A stretch of 64,000 bases of DNA from Sycon ciliatum (Eukaryota; Porifera; Calcarea; Leucosolenida; Sycettidae). Positions 22,491 to 35,495 of this stretch are shown here, in pieces. The position numbers and the translations under genes were made by a program. The notes beneath the pieces are model-generated. The model ran no database searches and was not told where the DNA came from. It worked only from the letters and a program-made list of their open reading frames with translations. The DNA lies in assembly GCF_964019385.1 (NCBI RefSeq), contig NC_088647.1, forward strand, positions 11,157,227 to 11,221,226, in the 5' to 3' direction. Position 1 is the first letter of the stretch, and every line of letters starts with the position of its first letter.

Positions 22491-25400
22491 AATCACGGGC
22501 AAAAAGGCCCAAAACTTCGAGATAGGTTCTGTTCAGCTTTGAGCAGCCCTGGGCGAGTTGTTTATTGAAATGTGGCATTTTTTCTTGGTGCACTTCCCTA
22601 TGTCCAGCTATACAACAAGATCAGTGTGGCGATGGTCAGTTCTTGAGCTTCGAACGGGCAGAAAGGTGAGAAATTGTGGCTTTTTGACCATTTGTGTCCA
22701 CGTGTCACTTTCAACGTACCTCTCTATAACAAGACCCAGCTGCAATATGAGTGACCGCTTTTATTTGATTTTTGGTTTGCTTGTAGGCCGCTGGCACCCG
22801 CATTCAGTGACGCTGAACATTTGGCACTGCTACGAATAGTTTAGTCGCAAAGTGAAGAATCACGGGCAAAAGGCCCAAAACTTCGAGATAGGTTCTGTTC
22901 AGCTTTGAGCAACCCTGGGCGAGTTGTTTATTGAAATGTGGCATATTTTCTTGGTCCACATACCTATGTCCAGCTATACAACAAGATCAGGGTGGCGATT
23001 GTCAGTTCTTGAGCTTCGAACGGGCAGAAAGGTGAGAAATTGTGGCTTTTTGACCATTTGTGTCCACGTGTCACTTTCAACGTACCTCTCTATAACAAGA
23101 CCCAGCTGCAATATGAGTGACCTCTTTGATTTGATTTTTGGTTTGGTTGTAGGCCGCTGGCACCCGCATTCAATGATGCTGGACATTTGGCACTGCTGCA
23201 AATAGTTTAGTCGCAAAGTGAAGAATCACGGGCAAAAAGGCCCAAAACTTCGAGATAGGTTCTGTTCCGCTTTAAGCAGCCCTGGGCGAGTTGTTTATTG
23301 AAATGTGGCATTTTTTCTTGGTGCACTTCCCTATGTCCAGCTATCCAACAAGATCAGGGTGGCGATGGTCAGTTCTTGAGCTTCGAACGGGCAGAAAGGT
23401 GAGAAATTGTCGCTTTTTGACCATTTGTGTCCACGTGTCACTTTCAACGTACCTCTCTATAACAAGACCCAGCTGCAATATGAGTGACCGCTTTGATTTG
23501 ATTTTTGGTTTGCTTGTAGGCCGCTGGCACCCGCATTCAGTGACGCTGAACATTTGGCACTGCTGCGAATAGTTTAGTCGCAAAGTGAAGAATCACGGGC
23601 AAAAGGCCCAAAACTTCGAGATAGGTTCTGTTCAGCTTTGAGCAGCCCTGGGCGAGTTGTTTATTGAAATGTGGCATTTTTCTTGGTGCACTTCCTTATG
23701 TCCAGCTATACAACAAGATCAGGGTGGCGATGGTCAGTTCTTGAGCTTCGAACGGGCAGAAAGGTGAGAAATTGTCGCTTTTTGACCATTTGTGTCCACG
23801 TGTCACTTTCAACGTACCTCTCTATAACAAGACCCAGCTGCAATATGAGTGACCGCTTTGATTTGATTTTTGGTTTGCTTGTAGGCCGCTGGCAGCCGCA
23901 TTCAGTGACGCGGAACATTTGGCACTGCTGCGAATAGTTTAGTCGCAAAGTTAAGAATCACGGGCAAAAAGGCCCAAAACTTCGAGATAGGTTCTGTTCA
24001 GCTTTGAGCAGCCCTGGGCGAGTTGTTTATTGAAATATGGCATTTTTTCTTGGTAAACTTCCCTACGTCCAGAAATACAACAAGATCAGGGTGGCGATGG
24101 TCAGTTCTTGAGCTTCGAACGGGCAGAAAGGTGAGAAATTGTCGCTTTTTGACCATTTGTGTCCACGTGTCACTTTCAACGTACCTCTCTATAACAAGAC
24201 CCAGCTGCAATATGAGTGACCGCTTTGATTTGATTTTTGGTTTGCTTGTAGGCCGCTGGCACCCGCATTCCGTGACGCTGAACATTTGGCACTGCTGCGA
24301 ATAGTTTAGTCGCAAAGTGAAGAATCACGGGCAAAAGGCCCAAAACTTCGAGATAGGTTCTGTTCAGCTTTGAGCAGCCCTGGGCGAGTTGTTTATTGAA
24401 ATATGGCATTTTTTCTTGGTACACTTCCCTATGTCCAGGAATACAACAAGATCAGGGTGGCGATGGTCAGTTCTTGAGTTTCTAACGGGCAGAAAGGTGA
24501 GAAATTGTCGCTTTTTGACCATTTGTGTCCACGTGTCACTTTCAACGTACCTCTCTATAACAAGACCCAGCTGCAATATGAGTGACCGATTTGATTTGAT
24601 TTTTGGTTTGCTTGTAGGCCGCTGGCACCCGCATTCAATGATGCTGAACATTTGGCACTGCTGCGAATAGTTTAGTCGCAAAGTGAAGAATCACGGGCAA
24701 AAAGGCCCAAAACTTCGAGATAGGTTCTGTTCAGCTTTAAGCAGCCCTGGGCGAGTTGTTTATTGAAATGTGGCATTTTTTCTTGGTGCACTTCCCTATG
24801 TCCAGCTATCCAACAAGATCAGGGTGGCGATGGTCAGTTCTTGAGCTTCGAACGGGCAGAAAGGTGAGAAATTGTCGCTTTTTGACCATTTGTGTCCACG
24901 TGTCACTTTCAACGTACCTCTCTATAACAAGACCCAGCTGCAATATGAGTGACCACTTTGATTTGATTTTTGGTTTGCTTGTAGGCCGCTGGCACCCGCA
25001 TTCAGTGACGCTGAACATTTGGCACTGCTGCGAATAGTTTAGTCGCAAAGTGAAGAATCACGGGCAAAAAGGCCCAAAACTTCGAGATAGGTTCTGTTCA
25101 GCTTTAAGCAGCCCTGGGCGAGTTGTTTATTGAAATGTGGCATTTTTTCTTGGTGCACTTCCCTATGTCCAGCTATCCAACAAGATCAGGGTGGCGATGG
25201 TCAGTTCTTGAGCTTCGAACGGGCAGAAAGGTGAGAAATTGTGGCTTTTTGACCATTTGTGTCCACGTGTCACTTTCAACGTACCTCTCTATAACAAGAC
25301 CCAGCTGCAATATGAGTGACCACTTTGATTTGATTTTTGGTTTGCTTGTAGGCCGCTGGCACCCGCATTCAGTGACGCTGAACATTTGGCACTGCTGCGA

Positions 25401-26905
25401 ATAGTTTAGTCGCAAAGTGAAGAATCACGGGCAAAAAGGCCCAAAACTTCGAGATAGGTTCTGTTCAGCTTTGAGCAGCCCTGGGCGAGTTGTTTATTGA
25501 AATGTGGCATTTTTTCTTGGTGCACTTCCCTATGTCCAGCTATCCAACAAGATCAGTGTGGCGATGGTCAGTTCTTGAGCTTCGAACGGGCAGAAAGGTG
25601 AGAAATTGTCGCTTTTTGACCATTTGTGTCCACGTGTCACTTTCAACGTACCTCTCTATAACAAGACCCAGCTGCAATATGAGTGACCGCTTTGATTTGA
25701 TTTTTGGTTTGCTTGTAGGCCGCTGGCACCCGCATTCCGTGACGCTGAACATTTGGCACTGCTGCGAATAGTTTAGTCGCAAAGTGAAGAATCACGGGCA
25801 AAAGGCCCAAAACTTCGAGATAGGTTCTGTTCAGCTTTGAGCAGCCCTGGGCGAGTTGTTTATTGAAATATGGCATTTTTTCTTGGTACACTTCCCTATG
25901 TCCAGGAATACAACAAGATCAGGGTGGCGATGGTCAGTTCTTGAGTTTCTAACGGGCAGAAAGGTGAGAAATTGTCGCTTTTTGACCATTTGTGTCCACG
26001 TGTCACTTTCAACGTACCTCTCTATAACAAGACCCAGCTGCAATATGAGTGACCGATTTGATTTGATTTTTGGTTTGCTTGTAGGCCGCTGGCACCCGCA
26101 TTCAATGATGCTGAACATTTGGCACTGCTGCGAATAGTTTAGTCGCAAAGTGAAGAATCACGGGCAAAAAGGCCCAAAACTTCGAGATAGGTTCTGTTCA
26201 GCTTTGAGCAGCCCTGGGCGAGTTGTTTATTGAAATGTGGCATTTTTTCTTGGTGCACTTCCCTATGTCCAGCTATACAACAAGATCAGGGTGGCGATGG
26301 TCAGTTCTTGAGCTTCGAACGGGCAGAAAGGTGAGAAATTGTCGCTTTTTGACCATTTGTGTCCACGTGTCACTTTCAACGTACCTCTCTATAACAAGAC
26401 CCAGCTGCAAAATTGAGTGACCGCTTTGATTTGATTTTTGGTTTGCTTGTAGGCCGCTGGCAGCCGCATTCAGTGACGCTGAACATTTGGCACTGCTGCG
26501 AATAGTTTAGTCGCAAAGTGAAGAATCACGGGCAAAAAGGCCCAAAACTTCGAGATAGGTTCTGTTCAGCTTTGAGCAGCCCTGGGCGAGTTGTTTATTG
26601 AAATGTGGCATTTTTCTTGGTGCACTTTCCTATGTCCAGCTATACAACAAGATCAGGGTGGCGATGGTCAGTTCTTGAGCTTCGAACGGGCAGAAAGGTG
26701 AGAAATTGTCGCTTTTTGACCATTTGTGTCCACGTGTCACTTTCAACGTACCTCTCTATAACAAGACCCAGCTGCAATATGAGTGACCGCTTTGATTTGA
26801 TTTTTGGTTTTCTTGTAGGCCGCTGGCACCCGCATTTACTGACACGGAACATTTGGCACTGCTGCGAATAGTTTAGTCGCAAAGTGAAGAATCACGGGCA
26901 AAAAG

Positions 26906-29900
26906 GCCCAAAACTTCGAGATAGGTTCTGTTCAGCTTTGAGCAGCCCTGGGCGAGTTGTTTATTGAAATGTGGCATTTTTCTTGGTGCACTTTCCTATG
27001 TCCAGCTATACAACAAGATCAGGGTGGCGATGGTCAGTTCTTGAGCTTCGAACGGGCAGAAAGGTGAGAAATTGTCGCTTTTTGACCATTTGTGTCCACG
27101 TGTCACTTTCAACGTACCTCTCTATAACAAGACCCAGCTGCAATATGAGTGACCGCTTTGATTTGATTTTTGGTTTGCTTGTAGGCCGCTGGCACCCGCT
27201 TTCAATGATGCTGGACATTTGGCACTGCTGCGAATGGTTTAGTCGCAAAGTGAAGAATCACGGGCAAAAAGGCCCAAAACTTCGAGATAGGTTCTGTTCA
27301 GCTTTGAGCAGCCCTGGGCGAGTTGTTTATTGAAATGTGGCATTTTTTCTTGGTGCACTTCCCTATGTCCAGTTTTACAACAAGATCAGAGTGGCGATGG
27401 TCAGTTCTTGAGCTTCGAACGGGCAGAAAGGTGAGAAATTGTCGCTTTTTGACCATTTGTGTCCACGTGTCACTTTCAACGTACCTCTCTATAACAAGAC
27501 CCAGCTGCAATATGAGTGACCGCTTTTATTTGATTTTTGGTTTGCTTGTAGGCCGCTGGCACCCGCATTCAGTGACGCTGAACATTTGGCACTGCTGCGA
27601 ATAGTTTAGTCGCAAAGTGAAGAATCACGGGCAAAAAGGCCCAAAACTTCGAGATAGGTTCTGTTCAGCTTTGAGCAGCCCTGGGCGAGTTGGTAATTGA
27701 AATGTGGCATTTTTTCTTGGTGCACTTCTCTATGTCCAGCTATACAACAAGATCAGGGTGGCGATGGTCAGTTCTTGAGCTTCGAACGGGCAGAAAGGTG
27801 AGAAATTGTCGCTTTTTGACCATTTGTGTCCACGTGTCACTTTCAACGTACCTCTCTATAACAAGACCCAGCTGCAATATGAGTGACCGCTTTGATTTGA
27901 TTTTTGGTTTGGTTGTAGGCCGCTGGCACCCGCATTCAATGATGCTGGACATTTGGCACTGCTGCGAATAGTTTAGTCGCAAAGTGAAGAATCACGGGCA
28001 AAAAGGCCCAAAACTTCGAGATAGGTTCTGTTCCGCTTTAAGCAGCCCTGGGCGAGTTGTTTATTGAAATGTGGCATTTTTTCTTGGTGCACTTCCCTAT
28101 GTCCGGCTATCCAACAAGATCAGGGTGGCGATGGTCAGTTCTTGAGCTTCGAACGGGCAGAAAGGTGAGAAATTGTCGCTTTTTGACCATTTGTGTCCAC
28201 GTGTCACTTTCAACGTACCTCTCTATAACAAGACCCAGCTGCAATATGAGTGACCGCTTTGATTTGATTTTTGGTTTGCTTGTAGGCCGCTGGCACCCGC
28301 ATTCCGTGATGCTGAACATTTGGCACTGCTGCGAATAGTTTAGTCGCAAAGTGAAGAATCACGGGCAAAAGGCCCAAAACTTCGAGATAGGTTCTGTTCA
28401 GCTTTGAGCAGCCCTGGGCGAGTTGTTTATTGAAATATGGCATTTTTTCTTGGTACACTTCCCTATGTCCAGGAATACAACAAGATCAGGGTGGCGATGG
28501 TCAGTTCTTGAGTTTCGAACGGGCAGAAAGGTGAGAAATTGTCGCTTTTTGACCATTTGTGTCCACGTGTCACTTTCAACGTACCTCTCTATAACAAGAC
28601 CCAGCTGCAATATGAGTGACCGATTTGATTTGATTTTTGGTTGGCTTGTAGGCCGCTGGCACCCGCATTCAATGATGCTGAACATTTGGCACTGCTGCGA
28701 ATAGTTTAGTCGCAAAGTGAAGAATCACGGGCAAAAAGGCCCAAAACTTCGAGATAGGTTCTGTTCAGCTTTAAGCAGCCCTGGGCGAGTTGTTTATTGA
28801 AATGTGGCATTTTTTCTTGGTGCACTTCCCTATGTCCAGCTATCCAACAAGATCAGGGTGGCGATGGTCAGTTCTTGAGCTTCGAACGGGCAGAAAGGTG
28901 AGAAATTGTGGCTTTTTGACCATTTGTGTCCACGTGTCACTTTCAACGTACCTCTCTATAACAAGACCCAGCTGCAATATGAGTGACCGCTTTGATTTGA
29001 TTTTTGGTTTGCTTGTAGGCCGCTGGCACCCGCATTCAGTGACGCTGAACATTTGGCACCGCTGCGAATAGTTTAGTCGCAAAGTGAAGACTCACGGGCA
29101 AAAAGGCCCAAAACTTCGAGATAGGTTCTGTTCAGCTTTGAGCAGCCCTGGGCGAGTTGTTTATTGAAATGTGGCATTTTTTCTTGGTGCACTTCCCTAT
29201 GTCCAGCTACACAACAAGATCAGGGTGGCGATGGTCAGTTCTTGAGCTTCGAACGGGCAGAAAGGTGAGAAATTGTGGCTTTTTGACCATTTGTGTCCAC
29301 GTGTCACTTTCAACGTACCTCTCTATAACAAGACCCAGCTGCAATATGAGTGACCGCTTTGATTTGATTTTTGGTTTGCTTGTAGGCCGCTGGCACCCGC
29401 AATCAGTGACGCTGAACATTTGGCACTGCTGCGAATAGTTTAGTCGCAAAGTGAAGAATCACGGGCAAAAAGGCCCAAAACTTCGAGATAGGTTCTGTTC
29501 AGCTTTGAGCAGCCCTGGGCGAGTTGCTTATTGAAATGTGGCATTTTTTCTTGGTGCACTTCTCTATGTCCAGCTATACAACAAGATTAGGGTGGCGATG
29601 GTCAGTTCTTGAGCTTCGAACGGGCAGAAAGGTGAGAAATTGTCGCTTTTTGACCATTTGTGTCCACGTGTCACTTTCAACGTACCTCTCTATAACAAGA
29701 CCCAGCTGCAATACCGTATTTTACCGGTTGTAAGTCGACCCCGGTTATAGGTCGACCCCCGTATCCGGAGGTCTCAATTCTGCGTTTTAAAGTTTTCACC
29801 CAAAGAAGCACTATTAACCACTTCCTGCTATTAACACATCAACAAATCATGTAAACATTCCTTAATTGAGGTTATAACATCCCAATCCTTCAAAAGACCA

Positions 29901-32900
29901 ATAAACTGGAAAAATGTGTACACATAGTGCACTCGTGCATGCAGTGCAGGTCATTTTTTTGTAAGATTCTGATAGTTCCCGGTTATAAGTCGAATCCCGG
30001 TTGTAAGTCGACCCCCACCCTTTCTCCTTCTATTTTAAGTCGTAAAAGGTCGACTTACAACCGGAAAAATACGGTATGAGTGACCGCTTTGATTTGATTT
30101 TTGGTTTGCTTGTAGGCCGCTGGCACCCGCATTCCGTGACGCTGAACATTTGGCACTGCTACGAATATTTTAGTCGCAAAGTGAAGAATCACGGGCAAAA
30201 GGCCCAAAACTTCGAGATAGGTTCTGTTCAGCTTTGAGCAGCCCTGGGCGAGTTGTTTATTGAAATGTGGCATTTTTCTTGGTGCACTTTCCTATGTCCA
30301 GCTATACAACAAGATCAGGGTGGCGATGGTCAGTTCTTGAGCTTCGAACGGGCAGAAAGGTGAGAAATTGTCGCTTTTTGACCATTTGTGTCCACGTGTC
30401 ACTTTCAACGTACCTCTCTATAACAAGACCCAGCTGCAATATGAGTGACCGCTTTGATTTGATTTTTGGTTTGCTTGTAGGCCGCTGGCACCCGCTTTCA
30501 ATGATGCTGGACATTTGGCACTGCTGCGAATGGTTTAGTCGCAAAGTGAAGAATCACGGGCAAAAAGGCCCAAAACTTCGAGATAGGTTCTGTTCAGCTT
30601 TGAGCAGCCCTGGGCGAGTTGTTTATTGAAATGTGGCATTTTTTCTTGGTGCACTTCCCTATGTCCAGCTATACAACAAGATCAGAGTGGCGATGGTCAG
30701 TTCTTGAGCTTCGAACGGGCAGAAAGGTGAGAAATTGTCGCTTTTTGACCATTTGTGTCCACGTGTCACTTTCAACGTACCTCTCTATAACAAGACCCAG
30801 CTGCAATATGAGTGACCGCTTTTATTTGATTTTTGGTTTGCTTGTAGGCCGCTGGCACCCGCATTCAGTGACGCTGAACATTTGGCACTGCTGCGAATAG
30901 TTTAGTCGCAAAGTGAAGAATCACGGGCAAAAAGGCCCAAAACTTCGAGATAGGTTCTGTTCAGCTTTGAGCAGCCCTGGGCGAGTTGTTTATTGAAATG
31001 TGGCATTTTTTCTTGGTGCACTTCTCTATGTCCAGCTATACAACAAGATCAGGGTGGCGATGGTCAGTTCTTGAGCTTCGAACGGGCAGAAAGGTGAGAA
31101 ATTGTGGCTTTTTGACCATTTGTGTCCACGTGTCACTTTCAACGTACCTCTCTATAACAAGACCCAGCTGCAATATGAGTGACCGCTTTGATTTGATTTT
31201 TGGTTTGGTTGTAGGCCGCTGGCACCCGCATTCAATGATGCTGGACATTTGGCACTGCTGCGAATAGTTTAGTCGCAAAGTGAAGAATCACGGGCAAAAA
31301 GGCCCAAAACTTCGAGATAGGTTCTGTTCCGCTTTAAGCAGCCCTGGGCGAGTTGTTTATTGAAATGTGGCATTTTTTCTTGGTGCACTTCCCTATGTCC
31401 GGCTATCCAACAAGATCAGGGTGGCGATGGTCAGTTCTTGAGCTTCGAACGGGCAGAAAGGTGAGAAATTGTCGCTTTTTGACCATTTGTGTCCACGTGT
31501 CACTTTCAACGTACCTCTCTATAACAAGACCCAGCTGCAATATGAGTGACCGCTTTGATTTGATTTTTGGTTTGCTTGTAGGCCGCTGGCACCCGCATTC
31601 AGTGACGCTGAACATTTGGCACTGCTGCGAATAGTTTAGTCGCAAAGTGAAGAATCACGGGCAAAAAGGCCCAAAACTTCGAGATAGGTTCTGTTCAGCT
31701 TTGAGCAGCCCTGGGCGAGTTGTTTATTGAAATGTGGCATTTTTTCTTGGTGCACTTCTCTATGTCCAGCTATACAACAAGATCAGGGTGGCGATGGTCA
31801 GTTCTTGAGCTTCGAACGGGCAGAAAGGTGAGAAATTGTCGCTTTTTGACCATTTGTGTCCACGTGTCACTTTCAACGTACCTCTCTATAACAAGACCCA
31901 GCTGCAATATGAGTGAACGATTTGATTTGATTTTTGGTTGGCTTGTAGGCCGCTGGCACCCGCATTCAATGATGCTGAACATTTGGCACTGCTGCGAATA
32001 GTTTAGTCGCAAAGTGAAGAATCACGGGCAAAAAGGCCCAAAACTTCGAGATAGGTTCTGTTCAGCTTTAAGCAGCCCTGGGCGAGTTGTTTATTGAAAT
32101 GTGGCATTTTTTCTTGGTGCACTTCCCTATGTCCAGCTATCCAACAAGATCAGGGTGGCGATGGTCAGTTCTTGAGCTTCGAACGGGCAGAAAGGTGAGA
32201 AATTGTGGCTTTTTGACCAGTTGTGTCCACGTGTCACTTTCAACGTACCTCTCTATAACAAGACCCAGCTGCAATATGAGTGACCGCTTTGATTTGATTT
32301 TTGGTTTGCTTGTAGGCCGCTGGCACCCGCATTCAGTGACGCTGAACATTTGGCACCGCTGCGAATAGTTTAGTCGCAAAGTGAAGACTCACGGGCAAAA
32401 AGGCCCAAAACTTCGAGATAGGTTCTGTTCAGCTTTGAGCAGCCCTGGGCGAGTTGTTTATTGAAATGTGGCATTTTTTCTTGGTGCACTTCCCTATGTC
32501 CAGCTACACAACAAGATCAGGGTGGCGATGGTCAGTTCTTGAGCTTCGAACGGACAGAAAGGTGAGAAATTGTGGCTTTTTGACCATTTGTGTCCACGTG
32601 TCACTTTCAACGTACCTCTCTATAACAAGACCCAGCTGCAATATGAGTGACCGCTTTGATTTGATTTTTGGTTTGCTTGTAGGCCGCTGGCACCCGCAAT
32701 CAGTGACGCTGAACATTTGGCACTGCTGCGAATAGTTTAGTCGCAAAGTGAAGAATCACGGGCAAAAAGGCCCAAAACTTCGAGATAGGTTCTGTTCAGC
32801 TTTGAGCAGCCCTGGGCGAGTTGCTTATTGAAATGTGGCATTTTTTCTTGGTGCACTTCTCTATGTCCAGCTATACAACAAGATCAGGGTGGCGATGGTC

Positions 32901-33210
32901 AGTTCTTGAGCTTCGAACGGGCAGAAAGGTGAGAAATTGTCGCTTTTTGACCATTTGTGTCCACGTGTCACTTTCAACGTACCTCTCTATAACAAGACCC
33001 AGCTGCAATATGAGTGACCGCTTTGATTTGATTTTTGGTTTGCTTGTAGGCCGCTGGCACCCGCATTCCGTGACGCTGAACATTTGGCACTGCTACGAAT
33101 ATTTTAGTCGCAAAGTGAAGAATCACGGGCAAAAGGCCCAAAACTTCGAGATAGGTTCTGTTCAGCTTTGAGCAGCCCTGGGCGAGTTGTTTATTGAAAT
33201 GTGGCATTTT
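26906..33210 (+). repeat. Eight-monomer higher-order repeat (~2934 bp), two copies, one interrupted by a MITE
   Basis: Monomers between about 26906 and 30201 recur in the same order between about 30202 and 33210. The offset is 3296-3297 bp, which is eight monomers (~2934 bp) plus the 363 bp added by the MITE and its TA duplication. Shared rare variants include CACCCGCTTTCAATG, GCGAATGGTTTAG, TTTGGCACCGCTGCG, GTGAAGACTCACGG, CACCCGCAATCAGTG and CGAATATTTTAG. A few differences exist, for example AGTTTTACAAC against AGCTATACAAC. Outer boundaries are approximate. Confidence 0.9.
29714..30074. mobile_element. Tc1/mariner-type MITE (361 bp)
   Basis: Terminal inverted repeats of 27 bp match at 26 positions; the ends start CCGTATTTT and run into GGTTGTAAGTCGACC (29714-29740 and 30048-30074). 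A TA dinucleotide flanks each side (29712-29713 and 30075-30076). The paralogous monomer at 33001-33018 has a single TA in an intact GCAATATGAG, giving a true empty site. TA duplication with such ends is typical of the Tc1/mariner superfamily. The motif GGTTRTARGTCGA occurs four times in direct orientation (29726, 29743, 29981, 29999) and once inverted in the right end, probably transposase-binding subterminal repeats. There is no coding capacity, so it is non-autonomous. Confidence 0.9.
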
Positions 33211-35495
33211 TTCTTGGTGCACATTCCTATGTCCAGCTATACAACAAGATCAGGTTGGCGATGGTCAGTTCTTGAGCTTCGAACGGGCAGAAAGGTGAGA
33301 AATTGTTGCTTTTTGACCATTTGTGAACACAAGTCACTTTCAACGTACCTCTCTATAACAAGACCCAGCTGCAATATGAGTGTCCGCTTTGATTTGATTT
33401 TTGGTTTGCTTGTAGGCCGCTGGCACCCGCATTTACTGACACGGAACATTTGGCACTGCTGCGAATAGTTTAGTCGCAAAGTGAAGAATCACGGGCAAAA
33501 AGGCCCAAAACTTCGAGATAGGTTCTGTTCAGCTTTGAGCAGCCCTGGGCGAGTTGTTTATTGAAATGTGGCATTTTTTCTTGGTGCACTTCCCTAAGTC
33601 CAGCTATCCAACAAAATCAGGGTGGAGATGGTCAGTTCTTGAGCTTCGAACGGGCAGAAAGGTGAGAAATTGTCGCTTTTTGACCATTTGTGTCCACGTG
33701 TCACTTTCAACGTACCTCTCTATAACAAGACCCAGCTGCAATATGAGTGACCGCTTTGATTTGATTTTTGGTTTGCTTGTAGGCCGCTGGCATCCGCATT
33801 CAGTGACGCTGAACATTTGGCACTGCTGCGAATAGTTTAGTCGCAAAGTGAAGAATCACGGGCAAAAAGGCCCAAAACTTCGAGATAGGTTCTGTTCAGC
33901 TTTGAGCAGCCCTGGGCGAGTTGTTTATTGAAATGTGGCATTTTTTCTTGGTGCACTTCCCTATGTCCAGCTACACAACAAGATCAGGGTGGCGATGGTC
34001 AGTTCTTGAGCTTCGAACGGGCAGAAAGGTGAGAAATTGTCGCTTTTTGACCATTTGTGTCCACGTGTCACTTTCAACGTACCTCTCTATAACAAGACCC
34101 AGCTGCAATATGAGTGACCGCTTTGATTTGATTTTTGGTTTGCTTGTAGGCCGCTGGCACCCGCAATCAGTGACGCTGAACATTTGGCACTGCTGCGAAT
34201 AGTTTAGTCGCAAAGTGAAGAATCACGGGCAAAAAGGCCCAAAACTTCGAGATAGGTTCTGTTCAGCTTTGAGCAGCCCTGGGCGAGTTGCTTATTGAAA
34301 TGTGGCATTTTTTCTTGGTGCACTTCTCTATGTCCAGCTATACAACAAGATCAGGGTGGCGATGGTCAGTTCTTGAGCTTCGAACGGGCAGAAAGGTGAG
34401 AAATTGTGGCTTTTTGACCATTTGTGTCCACGTGTCACTTTCAACGTACCTCTCTATAACAAGACCCAGCTGCAATATGAGTGACCGCTTTGATTTTATT
34501 TTTGGTTTGCTTGTAGGCCGCTGGCACCCGCATTCCGTGACGCTGAACATTTGGCACTGCTACGAATAGTTTAGTCGCGAAGTGAAGAATCACGGGCAAA
34601 AGGCCCAAAACTTCGAGATAGGTTCTGTTCAGCTTTGAGCAGCCCTGGGCGAGTTGTTTATTGAAATGTGGCATTTTTTCTTGGTGCACATTCCTATGTC
34701 CAGCTATACACCAAGATCAGGTTGGCGATGGTCAGTTCTTGAGCTTCGAACGGGCAGAAAGGTGAGAAATTGTTGCTTTTTGACCATTTGTGAACACAAG
34801 TCACTTTCAACGTACCTCTCTATAACAAGACCCAGCTGCAATATGAGTGACCGCTTTGATTTGATTTTTGGTTTGCTTGTAGGCCGCTGGCACCCGCATT
34901 TACTGACACGGAACATTTGGCACTGCTGCGAATAGTTTAGTCGCAAAGTGAAGAATCACGGGCAAAAAGGCCCAAAACTTCGAGATAGGTTCTGTTCAGC
35001 TTTGAGCAGCCCTGGGCGAGTTGTTTATTGAAATGTGGCATTTTTTCTTGGTAAACTTCCCTATGTCCAGAAATACAACAAGATCAGGGTGGCGATGGTC
35101 AGTTCTTGAGCTTCGAACGGGCAGAAAGGTGAGAAATTGTCGCTTTTTGACCATTTGTGTCCACGTGTCACTTTCAACGTACCTCTCTATAACAAGACCC
35201 AGCTGCAATATGAGTGACCGCTTTGATTTGATTTTTGGTTTGCTTGTAGGCCGCTGGCACCCGCATTCCGTGACGCTGAACATTTGGCACTGCTGCGAAT
35301 AGTTTAGTCGCAAAGTGAAGACTCACGGGCAAAAAGGCCCAAAACTTCGAGATAGGTTCTGTTCAGCTTTGAGCAGCCCTGGGCGAGTTGTTTATTGTAA
35401 TGTGGCATTTTTTCTTGGTGCACTTCCCTATGTCCAGTTATACAACAAGATCAGGGTGGCGATGGTCAGTTCTTGAGCTTCGAACGGGCAGAAAG
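30075..35495 (+). repeat. 367-bp satellite array, block 4 (~15 monomers)
   Basis: Satellite continues in the same orientation and phase, from the TA duplication of the MITE to the GCAGAAAG target of the hAT MITE. It contains the second copy of the eight-monomer unit. From about 32454 to 34940 it also shows a four-monomer spacing of 1467 bp, in which monomers with CACCCGCAATCAGTG, TTGCTTATTGAAATG and GAACACAAGTCAC recur in order. No gene is seen. Confidence 0.97.
35488..35495. other. 8-bp target-site duplication GCAGAAAG (left)
   Basis: This octamer directly precedes TAGGGGTG and is repeated at 36324-36331 after the right end CACCCCTA. Every intact monomer has it once, immediately upstream of the GTGAG splice-like donor. 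Eight-base duplication is diagnostic of hAT elements. Confidence 0.93.

Larger units (their letters stand above)
17505..29713 (+). repeat. 367-bp satellite array, block 3 (~33 monomers)
   Basis: The array resumes in phase after the LINE and runs to the TA dinucleotide that is the target of the mariner-type MITE. Subtype order again repeats in units of four monomers around 19.6-22.5 kb. The block includes one local rearrangement, a short inverted segment near 18956-19011, and monomers whose left and right halves belong to different subtypes (for example 17508-17870). No gene is seen. Confidence 0.97.
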
